A DNA stretch of 56,365 nucleotides from Ruminococcaceae bacterium UBA3323 (GTDB lineage Bacteria; Bacillota; Clostridia; Oscillospirales; Acutalibacteraceae): positions 1 through 56,365 of the forward strand of contig DESD01000045.1 in the NCBI GenBank assembly GCA_002361935.1, in the 5' to 3' direction. Shown one piece after another: positions 49,066 to 56,365 of the stretch. The notes beneath the pieces are model-generated. The model searched no databases. It was not told the DNA's origin and was given only the letters and a program-made list of their open reading frames with translations. The number at the start of each line of letters is the position of its first letter. Positions within the stretch are counted from its first letter, which is position 1. The translations under genes were made by a program, and so were the position numbers.

Positions 49066-49932
49066 ATGATAAAAAAAGCAGTTCAGCAAATTATGATAGG
49101 CTCGGTGTGCAAAAACGAGGAAAGCACTTTAAATGTGTTAAACTCTATTAAGTCGGCAGGCTATGACTCTATTGAATTAAATGGATTTATGATAAAGCCC
49201 ACACCGTTTATAGTAAGAGTGCTTACAAAAGCCGCCGGTATGCCTACAGGTTCAGCAGGAAAATTTGATTGGAAATCCCTTGTTAAAGAATCTGGACTTG
49301 AAGTTTGCAGTATTCACGAAGATTTAGGAAGCATTGAAAATAATATTGATTCGGTTATAAATGATGCACATTCATTTAACACAAAAAATATTGTTGTTAC
49401 AGGAATGTATCGCTTTGCCTATAACGATAAAAATGAAGTTAAAAACCTGGCGCAGCGTCTTAATAAAGCAGGCGAAGAGTTAAAAAAGAATGACATAAGC
49501 CTGCTCTATCATAACCACAATGTTGAATTTGTTCATTTTGACAATCAGCAAAGTGAATACCTTCAAAACTGCCCGTATTCACTACTGATAAACAAAACAA
49601 ACGAAGAATATGTGAACTTTGAGTTTGACTCGTACTGGGCTTGCGATGCAGGCGTTAATCCACTTGATATAATGAATATACTTTCAAGCAGAATGAGATG
49701 CTATCATATTACCGATAGGGGCTCAAGACTTACTTCTGCATCTATGACCCCAATAATAAAAAATGACAGTATGGAGCTTGGCTGCGGCAATATGAATATA
49801 GCTTCACTGATTGAGAAAGCAAAATCCTGCAATACCGAAGCAATTATACTTGAAAGTCACAAGAATTGGATAGATAAAAATCCAATTAAATCACTTGAAT
49901 TATCAGCAAAATATCTAAATTCAAAGATATAA
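49066..49932 (+). CDS. Sugar phosphate isomerase/epimerase (AP endonuclease 2 TIM barrel)
   Basis: This 288-residue protein has the xylose-isomerase-like TIM-barrel pattern with metal ligands: Glu in CSIHEDLGS, LYHNHNVEF, NFEFDSYWACDAG and AIILESHK. Such proteins isomerise, epimerise or dehydrate sugars and inositols. In this operon it may act on the released aglycone sugar or on rhamnose itself (epimerase), but nothing in the sequence fixes the substrate. It is spaced 19 and 13 bases from its neighbours. Confidence 0.82.
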   Translation: MIKKAVQQIMIGSVCKNEESTLNVLNSIKSAGYDSIELNGFMIKPTPFIVRVLTKAAGMPTGSAGKFDWKSLVKESGLEVCSIHEDLGSIENNIDSVINDAHSFNTKNIVVTGMYRFAYNDKNEVKNLAQRLNKAGEELKKNDISLLYHNHNVEFVHFDNQQSEYLQNCPYSLLINKTNEEYVNFEFDSYWACDAGVNPLDIMNILSSRMRCYHITDRGSRLTSASMTPIIKNDSMELGCGNMNIASLIEKAKSCNTEAIILESHKNWIDKNPIKSLELSAKYLNSKI

Positions 49933-49945
49933 TCGGAGGCATGTT

Positions 49946-52534
49946 TTGAAAGCGATTAATATTAAAGTTGAACACTTGAAAAGTCCTATCGGCATCGACA
50001 TAAAAAAGCCTTACATAAGTTGGAACTGCGATGAAGGAATTAAGCAGACTGCATATATTATAGATGTTTATAACTATTGTAATGATAAAAAAGGCGACTT
50101 AATTTATTCGACAAATAAATACCAAACATCAGATATGTTTGCATATTTTCAAGGTAATTTGCACAGCAGGCAAAGAGTCCTTGTTGAAATCACCCTTTTT
50201 GACGAAAATGATGTTCAGGGTGAAACACAGTCAACTGTTTTTGAAACTGCATTCTTAGATAAAAATCAGTGGGTTGCAAAATGGATAAATCCTGAAAACG
50301 AAAATTTGACCAAGGTCAACTCCCGCCCCGCATCTTATCTGAAAAAAACATTTAATGTTGAACAAACAGGCTCATCAAGATTATATATAACCGCTCACGG
50401 ATTATATACAGCGTTTATTAATAACCACAGAGTCGGCGATTATGTTTTAACGCCCGGCACTTCAGAATATTCTGTAAATTTGGAATATCAGACTTACGAT
50501 GTTACTGAATTGATTAACAAAGGCAAAAACGAGATAGTTGTTATTTTGGGCGATGGCTGGTACAGGGGCAAAAGCGGAATGAATAATCCAAACGGTAATT
50601 TGTTTGGCGATGATATTTCCCTTTTGGCACAGCTGGAAATTGATGGAAGATCCGTTTTAATTACGGATGAAAGCTGGCAGGCTTCTCAATATGGACCTAT
50701 ATTGAAAAACGGTCTTGATTTTGGCGAAGTGGTTGATGCTACTATCGGCGACGGCTTTTTTGCGGCAGAAAAATTTCATCAAGTAAAGACAGAAAATTTC
50801 GGCTATCAGAATCTGAAGTGCAGTAACAATGTCCACATAAAAGAAAAAGAGAAGTTTGAGGGAACAGTTATTAAAACGCCTAACGGCGATACCGTAATTG
50901 ATTTTGGGCAAAATATTGCCGGCTATGTAAACTTTTCAGTCAAGGCTAAACAAGGTCAGAAAATTAAACTTGTTCACGGCGAAGCATTAGATGAAAACGG
51001 AAACTTTACTATTGATAATTTTCAGCACGAAGCTCCAACGCCTGAAAATATGATTTATCAGCAAATTGAATATATCTGTAAGGAAGGGCAAAACGAATAT
51101 AAACCTCAATTTTGCATTTTCGGATTTCAATATGTAAAAGTTGAAACAGATATTAATATAGATGACATTAAATTTACCGCACAAGCTGTATATTCCGATA
51201 TGGATGAAACCGGTTCGTTTGTTTGCGGCAACGAGGATGTAAATAAACTTGTAAAAAATTCTATTTGGAGTATGAAAGGAAATTTTGCTGATATACCTAC
51301 TGATTGCCCAACACGAGAGAGACAAGGCTGGACAGGTGATGCGGCTGCATTTGTTAATACCGGTATGTATCTAATGGACTGCTATCCGGTATTTAGAAAG
51401 TGGTTAAACGAAGTTAGAGCAAATCAGCTTGAAGGCGGTAAAATACCCGGTGTTGCACCTAATAGCGAGCCAGATGGATTTTTTAAAAAATTATCTAACG
51501 GCTCTGCAGGTTGGGCAGATGCAATCACTATAGTACCGAATGCTTTATGCAGAGTATATAACTGTACTGATATAGTTAAAGAAAATTATGGCGCAATGAA
51601 AAAATGGGTGGATTTCAGTGAAAAAAGAGCCCGCAAAAGCCGTATTAAATCTAAATTGAAGGTTGATAAAAACAAAAAATATATTGTTGATACAGGATTT
51701 CATTGGGGAGAATGGCTAGAGCCTGATGTTAATTCAAAGGATGCACTTAAGCAAACTCTTATGAAAGGTTCACCTGAAGTTCCCACTGCATATTTTGCCT
51801 ATTCAGCATATCTTTTAAGTGTAGCCGCAAAGAAAACAGGAAACAACTCCGACAGCAAATATTATTTAAATTTATCTGAAAAAATCAAAAAAGCATATCG
51901 TGCGTATTTCGTTAAGGATGGAAAAATAAATTCTAATCGTCAAGCAAGCTATGTCAGACCTATTGCTTTAGATATTTTGAGTCAATCAGAAAAGCAAACT
52001 GCATCAAATGATTTAAATGAGCTTGTAAAAAATAATAATTATCACTTGAACACAGGCTTTTTGTCTACACCTTTTTTGTGCAGCGTTCTGTCTTCATACG
52101 GCCATACCGATACTGCCTATAAACTTCTTTTGCAGGACACAGCTCCTTCATGGCTTTATGAAGTAAAAAAAGGCGCAACTACGATTTGGGAAACATGGAA
52201 CGGAATTGATGAGAATCATAAGGTTAGTGCGTCACTCAACCACTATTCTTACGGTGCAATTACGGGATGGCTTTTTGGAGATGTTGCTGGAATTAAGCTT
52301 AATTACGGCAAGATTACAATTGTGCCTCATCCAAACAAGTCTATCGGCTTTGCGAGTGCTACATATGATTCGCCTTTGGGAAAGATTTTTTCAAAATGGG
52401 AATATAAAAGTAACAATATTATTTATGAAATTGAAATACCTGCTAACTGCACAGCTGAAATTATTTTGCCAAACGGTGAAAAACATAATGTGACTGCAGG
52501 AAAATATACTTTTTCTGAAGGATTAAAACAATGA
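49946..52534 (+). CDS. Glycoside hydrolase family 78 alpha-L-rhamnosidase
   Basis: The TTG at 49946 is the start: CGGAGG ends 6 bases before it, and the ATG at 49941 would meet a stop at once. The 862-residue enzyme has the GH78 plan: N-terminal beta domains (Bac_rhamnosid_N-like, about 140-330), then a (alpha/alpha)6 barrel with the signature DCPTRERQGWTGDAAAF near 452-468, FHWGEWLEPD and ATTIWETWNGID, and a C-terminal beta domain. It releases L-rhamnose from flavonoid glycosides, saponins or plant polysaccharides. There is no signal peptide. It overlaps rhaB by four bases. Confidence 0.93.
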   Translation: MKAINIKVEHLKSPIGIDIKKPYISWNCDEGIKQTAYIIDVYNYCNDKKGDLIYSTNKYQTSDMFAYFQGNLHSRQRVLVEITLFDENDVQGETQSTVFETAFLDKNQWVAKWINPENENLTKVNSRPASYLKKTFNVEQTGSSRLYITAHGLYTAFINNHRVGDYVLTPGTSEYSVNLEYQTYDVTELINKGKNEIVVILGDGWYRGKSGMNNPNGNLFGDDISLLAQLEIDGRSVLITDESWQASQYGPILKNGLDFGEVVDATIGDGFFAAEKFHQVKTENFGYQNLKCSNNVHIKEKEKFEGTVIKTPNGDTVIDFGQNIAGYVNFSVKAKQGQKIKLVHGEALDENGNFTIDNFQHEAPTPENMIYQQIEYICKEGQNEYKPQFCIFGFQYVKVETDINIDDIKFTAQAVYSDMDETGSFVCGNEDVNKLVKNSIWSMKGNFADIPTDCPTRERQGWTGDAAAFVNTGMYLMDCYPVFRKWLNEVRANQLEGGKIPGVAPNSEPDGFFKKLSNGSAGWADAITIVPNALCRVYNCTDIVKENYGAMKKWVDFSEKRARKSRIKSKLKVDKNKKYIVDTGFHWGEWLEPDVNSKDALKQTLMKGSPEVPTAYFAYSAYLLSVAAKKTGNNSDSKYYLNLSEKIKKAYRAYFVKDGKINSNRQASYVRPIALDILSQSEKQTASNDLNELVKNNNYHLNTGFLSTPFLCSVLSSYGHTDTAYKLLLQDTAPSWLYEVKKGATTIWETWNGIDENHKVSASLNHYSYGAITGWLFGDVAGIKLNYGKITIVPHPNKSIGFASATYDSPLGKIFSKWEYKSNNIIYEIEIPANCTAEIILPNGEKHNVTAGKYTFSEGLKQ

Positions 52535-53904
52535 CATATCATTTAGCAGTAGATATCGGAGCTTCAAGCGGAAGAACAATATTAGGTTCAGTTGAAAAGG
52601 GAAAGCTGAAGCTTGAAGAGGTATACCGATTTGAAAATTACATAAAAGATGAAAACGGCACTCTTGTATGGGATATAAAGCATCTTGTAAAAGAGGTTAT
52701 AAAAAGTATCGCAAAATGCCGTGAAATCGGAAAAATTCCTCAAACAGTTGCAGTTGATACTTGGGGCGTTGATTATGTCTTGATTGATGAAAACGGTAAA
52801 GAAATTTTGCCCGCTGTTTCATATCGTGACGACAGAACAAATTTTGTTCAGGAAGAGATATCAAAGCTCGTTTTTCAAAAAGAGCTTTACGGCAGAACAG
52901 GTATTCAGAAACAGAATTTTAATACGATTTATCAGCTTTACTGCGATAAAAAATCAGGCAAACTTGATAACGCAAAGTATTTTTTGATGATTCCTGATTA
53001 TATTGCGTATAAGCTCACAGGCGTTATGAAAAATGAATATACAAACGCAACAACTACCAATCTTGTAAACGCCAAAACTAAAACCTGGGACTATGAGGTT
53101 ATCGACAGGCTCGGTATTAAAAAAGACATTTTCTTTGAATTGTCACAGCCTAAAACTGAAATCGGAAGTTTTAACGAAGAAACAAAAAGAGCTGTTGGCT
53201 TTGACTGCAAGGTGATTTGCGCGCCGAGCCACGATACTGCAAGCGCAGTCTGCGCCTGCCCTGTTGACGATAAATCAGTGTATATTTCTTCAGGGACCTG
53301 GTCACTTATCGGAACGGAAAACACAGAACCTGTTTTAAGCGATGAAGCGATGAATGCTAATTTCACCAATGAGGGCGGTATTAATTATCGTTTTCGCTTT
53401 CTCAAAAACATTATGGGAATGTGGCTTTTTCAAAATATTCGCAGAAATCTTGATAAAAAGTTCACCTATGACGATATGATGAATCTTGCAATGCAAAGCA
53501 CTTACTGCGAAAAAATCGACCCCAACGCACCTGAATTTATCGCTCCCGAAAATATGATTGAAGCTGTTAAAAAATATCTTAAAAACGATACTCTTTCGCT
53601 GGACAGTGTTATTAATTCCGTATATCACTCACTTGCTCAGAGCTATGCCGACGCAGTTCTTGAGATTGAAAAGATAAGCGGTAAAAGTATTGAAACAATC
53701 AATATTGTAGGTGGCGGCTCAAAGGACAGATATTTAAACAGCCTTACAAGAAAATACACGGGCAAAAAAGTCCTTGCAGGTCCTGTGGAGGCAACAGCCA
53801 CAGGAAATATCATCTGCCAGTTTATGTATGCAGACGAAAATTTGACTTTGGAAAAAGCAAGAGAGCTTGTTAAAAATTCACTTGATATTAAGGAGGTAGA
53901 GTGA
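52531..53904 (+). CDS. rhaB: Rhamnulokinase
   Basis: This 457-residue FGGY-type kinase starts at an ATGA overlap with the rhamnosidase gene. It shows AVDIGASSGRTI (phosphate 1), VDTWGVDYVLID, SYRDDRT, NFNTIYQLY and the C-terminal ATP motif ETINIVGGGSKDRYLNSLTR. It converts L-rhamnulose to L-rhamnulose-1-phosphate. Confidence 0.95.
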   Translation: MTYHLAVDIGASSGRTILGSVEKGKLKLEEVYRFENYIKDENGTLVWDIKHLVKEVIKSIAKCREIGKIPQTVAVDTWGVDYVLIDENGKEILPAVSYRDDRTNFVQEEISKLVFQKELYGRTGIQKQNFNTIYQLYCDKKSGKLDNAKYFLMIPDYIAYKLTGVMKNEYTNATTTNLVNAKTKTWDYEVIDRLGIKKDIFFELSQPKTEIGSFNEETKRAVGFDCKVICAPSHDTASAVCACPVDDKSVYISSGTWSLIGTENTEPVLSDEAMNANFTNEGGINYRFRFLKNIMGMWLFQNIRRNLDKKFTYDDMMNLAMQSTYCEKIDPNAPEFIAPENMIEAVKKYLKNDTLSLDSVINSVYHSLAQSYADAVLEIEKISGKSIETINIVGGGSKDRYLNSLTRKYTGKKVLAGPVEATATGNIICQFMYADENLTLEKARELVKNSLDIKEVE

Positions 53905-55157
53905 TGTCCTACACCGAAGCAAAAGAAAAATACGCAAAATACGGCGTTGATACAGACAAGGCTATTGAAAAGCTGAAAAAGGTATCCGTTTCTCTCCACT
54001 GCTGGCAGGGCGACGATGTAAGAGGTTTTGACACAGACCCGAATAAACCCCTTACAGGCGGTATTCAAACAACGGGTAATTATCCCGGCAGAGCAAGAAC
54101 TCCCGAAGAATTAATGGCGGATATTGACAAGGTATTGTCGCTCGTTCCGGGCAAAGTTAAATTAAATCTTCACGCAAGCTATGCAATATTTGATGATGAA
54201 AACCCTTGGGTAGACAGGGACAAAATCGAGCCAAAGCACTTTAAAAAGTGGGTCGATTTCTGCAAAGAAAGAGGACTTGGCTGTGATTTTAACCCCACAT
54301 TCTTTTCACACCCTAAATGCGACCCGCTGACTCTCTCTTCACCTAATGAGAAAACAAGAAAATTCTGGATAGACCACGGCAAAGCCTGCATAAGAATTTC
54401 AAGCTATCTTGCCGAGGAACTCGGCGAGCCCTGTGTAATGAATATTTGGACAGGAGACGGCTTCAAGGATATTCCTGCCGACAGATTAGGACCAAGAGAG
54501 CGTTACCGTGATTCTATCGACCAAATCCTTTCGGAGCCTTACGATTTTAGTAAAGTTAAACCCTGTGTAGAAAGCAAGGTTTTCGGTATCGGTGTTGAGG
54601 CTTATACTGTCGGATCTGCCGAGTTTGCTCTGAGCTATGCCGCAATGAATAAAGACAAATGTATTCCTCTAATGGATAACGGACATTATCACCCCACCGA
54701 GGTGGTGAGCGATAAAATCCCTGCGCTTTTAACTTTCTTCCCTGAAATCGCTCTACATATTACAAGACCGATTCGCTGGGACAGCGACCACGTTGTTTTG
54801 TTTGACGATGAAACAAAGGAAATCGCAAAGGAAATAGTTCGCTGCGGCGGACTTGACGGCAAAGTTGATATTGCCCTTGATTATTTTGACGCAAGTATTA
54901 ACCGTATTTCCGCTTGGACAGTAGGTTTCAGAAATGTTCAAAAAGCGCTTTTAAATGCTTTGCTTGAGCCTCGAAATTTGAAAGCTGTTCAAAATAACAG
55001 CAATTTCACAAAGCTTATGGTAATTCAGGAAGAGCTTAAGACATTGCCTTTCGGCGATGTTTGGAACGAATACTGCACAAGGTGTAAAAAGCCCCTTGAC
55101 GGCGAATGGTTTGAGTTAGTAGAAAAATATGAAAACGAGGAGTTAAGCAAAAGATGA
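53904..55157 (+). CDS. rhaA: L-rhamnose isomerase
   Basis: The ATG at 53904 (AGGAGG 7 bases upstream) is preferred over the GTG at 53901. The 417-residue product has the RhaA N-terminus VSLHCWQGDDVRGF, GGIQTTGNYPG, and the metal-binding region MDNGHYHPTEVVSD and DSDHVVLFDDE. It converts L-rhamnose to L-rhamnulose. C-ending codons look more frequent here than in the GH genes upstream. Confidence 0.95.
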   Translation: MSYTEAKEKYAKYGVDTDKAIEKLKKVSVSLHCWQGDDVRGFDTDPNKPLTGGIQTTGNYPGRARTPEELMADIDKVLSLVPGKVKLNLHASYAIFDDENPWVDRDKIEPKHFKKWVDFCKERGLGCDFNPTFFSHPKCDPLTLSSPNEKTRKFWIDHGKACIRISSYLAEELGEPCVMNIWTGDGFKDIPADRLGPRERYRDSIDQILSEPYDFSKVKPCVESKVFGIGVEAYTVGSAEFALSYAAMNKDKCIPLMDNGHYHPTEVVSDKIPALLTFFPEIALHITRPIRWDSDHVVLFDDETKEIAKEIVRCGGLDGKVDIALDYFDASINRISAWTVGFRNVQKALLNALLEPRNLKAVQNNSNFTKLMVIQEELKTLPFGDVWNEYCTRCKKPLDGEWFELVEKYENEELSKR

Positions 55158-55969
55158 AAAATATTTTAGATGCGCCCTTTGTAGAGGAAATGAAAAAAAC
55201 AACGGCAAATATGTACCGCCTTGGCTGGGACGAGAGAAACGGCGGAAATATCAGCTATATGCTTGATGAAAAAGAGGTTGCAGAATATCTTGACCTTAAT
55301 AATGTTATCCGTACTATCCCCACAGGCTTTGATGCTAAAGAACTTATCGGAAAAATATTTATTGTTACCGGCACAGGCAAGTATTTTAAGAATGTTGAAT
55401 ATGACCCTGAAAACAATCTGGGCATAATCCGCATAGCTGAGGACGGTACAACAGCAGAGCTTTTGTGGGGCTATGCTGACGGAGGCAAATTTACAAGCGA
55501 GCTTCCCGCTCATCTTATGAGCCATATCTCAAGACTTTCCGTTGACCCTGAAAACAGAGTTGTAATCCATTCCCACCCCACAAACACTCTTGCTATGAAC
55601 TATGTTCACGAGCTTGACGAAAAGAAGTTTACCCACACTCTTTGGGAAATGTGCACCGAGTGCATCGTTGTGTTCCCTGACGGCGTAGGGGTGCTCCCTT
55701 GGATGCTTTGCGGCACTAATGAAATCGGTGAAGCTACTGCCGAAAAAATGAAAGAATTTCGTCTTGTTATCTGGGCAATGCACGGTATTTACGGCGCAGG
55801 CAAAAACCTTGACGAAGCGTTCGGTTTAATCGAAACGGTTGAAAAGGCAGCGCAAATCTATATGCTTACATCTCATCTTCCGAGAATAAATACAATCAAG
55901 GACAAGGATATGCAAATTCTTGCCGAAGCATTCGGCGTTGAATACAGAAAAGACTTTTTAAATTTGTAA
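55154..55969 (+). CDS. rhaD: L-rhamnulose-1-phosphate aldolase
   Basis: This 271-residue class II aldolase overlaps rhaA by four bases. Zinc ligands are in VIHSHPTNTLAM and MHGIYGAG, and the N-terminus has the RhaD motif GWDERNGGNIS. It cleaves L-rhamnulose-1-phosphate to dihydroxyacetone phosphate and L-lactaldehyde. It is the last gene of the operon. No lactaldehyde reductase (fucO) or mutarotase (rhaM) is seen beside it. Confidence 0.95.
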   Translation: MKNILDAPFVEEMKKTTANMYRLGWDERNGGNISYMLDEKEVAEYLDLNNVIRTIPTGFDAKELIGKIFIVTGTGKYFKNVEYDPENNLGIIRIAEDGTTAELLWGYADGGKFTSELPAHLMSHISRLSVDPENRVVIHSHPTNTLAMNYVHELDEKKFTHTLWEMCTECIVVFPDGVGVLPWMLCGTNEIGEATAEKMKEFRLVIWAMHGIYGAGKNLDEAFGLIETVEKAAQIYMLTSHLPRINTIKDKDMQILAEAFGVEYRKDFLNL

Positions 55970-55987
55970 ATTTCATCTGGATATTAA

Positions 55988-56025
55988 AACTCCTTTGTGG
56001 TATATGTGTGTACTGCAAAGGAGTT
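55988..56025 (+). promoter_or_regulatory. Hairpin that pairs with the ribosome binding site of the next gene
   Basis: AACTCCTTTG (55988-55997) pairs perfectly with CAAAGGAGTT (56016-56025) across an 18-base loop. The right arm contains AAAGGAG, the ribosome binding site of the DUF6809 gene 10 bases ahead. No T-run follows. It could block translation until opened. Confidence 0.5.
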
Positions 56026-56033
56026 GATTATTT

Positions 56034-56282
56034 ATGTCAATACTTGAAGAACTATGGTATGGAAATATAAAGCCTTGTGAGGACAAGGAAATATCTGATG
56101 AAGAAAAGAAATTGGTTGAATTGATGGCTAGGCATCAGGAGTATTTAACATCAAAACTTAAGGGCAAAGAACTTGATGCGTTTAAGAAATATTTTGAATG
56201 TTGTGAAGAATACACTTCCCTGGTTGAGAGTCAGGCATTTAAAATTGGATTTAAGTTAGCGGTTAGGTTACTAAACGAATAA
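56034..56282 (+). CDS. DUF6809-like small protein
   Basis: This 82-residue helical protein matches the pattern I associate with DUF6809: SILEELWYGNIKPCE at the start, repeated KLVELMARHQEYL and KYFECCEEYTSLVESQAFKIGFKLAVRLL. Such proteins occur in gut Clostridia, often in accessory DNA, with unknown function. Its ribosome binding site lies in a hairpin. Confidence 0.75.
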   Translation: MSILEELWYGNIKPCEDKEISDEEKKLVELMARHQEYLTSKLKGKELDAFKKYFECCEEYTSLVESQAFKIGFKLAVRLLNE

Positions 56283-56308
56283 AAAATTAATCAAATAAAA
56301 TTTATATA

Positions 56309-56348
56309 AACAGCAGTTTCTCAATTAAGAGAAACTGCTGTTTTTTTG
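56309..56348. terminator. Strong terminator after the DUF6809 gene
   Basis: AACAGCAGTTTCTC pairs with GAGAAACTGCTGTT around a six-base loop and ends in T7. Confidence 0.9.
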
Positions 56349-56365
56349 TTTCTTTAGCAAAGACT

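Noticed and set aside
1..56365. CRISPR array, prophage or insertion sequence
   Set aside because: No regularly spaced repeats, transposase, terminase or capsid genes were found in any frame.

Overview
The window looks like chromosome of an endospore-forming, low-GC member of the Clostridia, probably an Oscillospirales/Ruminococcaceae-type gut bacterium. The clues are spoVAC, spoVAE and a spoVAD remnant, a high-cysteine 'HCB 13' micro-protein, a CtsR/McsA/McsB/ClpC operon, AGGAGG-type ribosome binding sites, several predicted sigma-A promoters with 17-bp spacers, and many intracellular glycoside hydrolases. No rRNA, complete tRNA, CRISPR array or insertion sequence was seen.

Layout. 1-2961 is an AT-rich accessory patch: a gene tail, a lone nucleotidyltransferase-like protein, a 5'-truncated spoVAD, two small ORFs and an OGG-fold-like protein. 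2978-5560 encodes a TetM/EF-G-like GTPase fused to a Rae1/YacP-type NYN ribonuclease domain. 5751-6670 is decayed (a membrane-protein tail and a protein-kinase pseudogene). 6688-11189 holds two overlapping WYL regulators, a DUF4275-like protein and an RtcB RNA ligase, a likely RNA-repair module. 11227-12992 carries spoVAE and spoVAC, separated by a lone ABC ATPase. 14163-17132 holds an SCP2 protein and a GH3 enzyme. 17172-24110 holds an AraC regulator divergent from a Ddl-type ligase, then a complete Bce/Yxd-type peptide-sensing module (response regulator, kinase, ABC ATPase, FtsX permease, YxeA) with a visible operator. 24751-25679 holds a YmfI-like reductase and the HCB peptide. 25986-30711 is the ctsR-mcsA-mcsB-clpC operon with two CtsR boxes on its promoter. 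30764-36259 is housekeeping and conserved hypothetical genes (hydrolase, phosphodiesterase, a three-gene unknown cluster, lgt, folD, a kinase-fold protein, a DUF3795-like protein). 36303-42226 holds two AraC regulators, a membrane-anchored discoidin-GH18 protein and two tandem APH-fold kinases.

At 42283-42327 lies the 3' half of a tRNA-Thr(CGU) gene without its 5' half. Next to it is a short reverse-strand reading frame that looks like the tail of an integrase. I read this as the end of an integrated element that extends to the right. The right part (42494-55969) is a nearly gap-free rhamnoside catabolic operon: AraC regulator, GPH transporter, GH2, GH1, sugar isomerase/epimerase, GH78 alpha-L-rhamnosidase, then rhamnulokinase, rhamnose isomerase and rhamnulose-1-phosphate aldolase. 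None of its hydrolases has a signal peptide. Rhamnosyl-glycosides are therefore probably imported whole, split inside the cell, and the rhamnose converted to dihydroxyacetone phosphate and lactaldehyde.

The best candidates for new biology are the GTPase-ribonuclease fusion, the WYL-WYL-DUF4275-RtcB module, a predicted pseudoknot between ctsR and mcsA, an McsB with two substituted active-site residues, the five-helix discoidin-GH18 protein, and a probably leaderless AraC gene whose operator repeats overlap its promoter.
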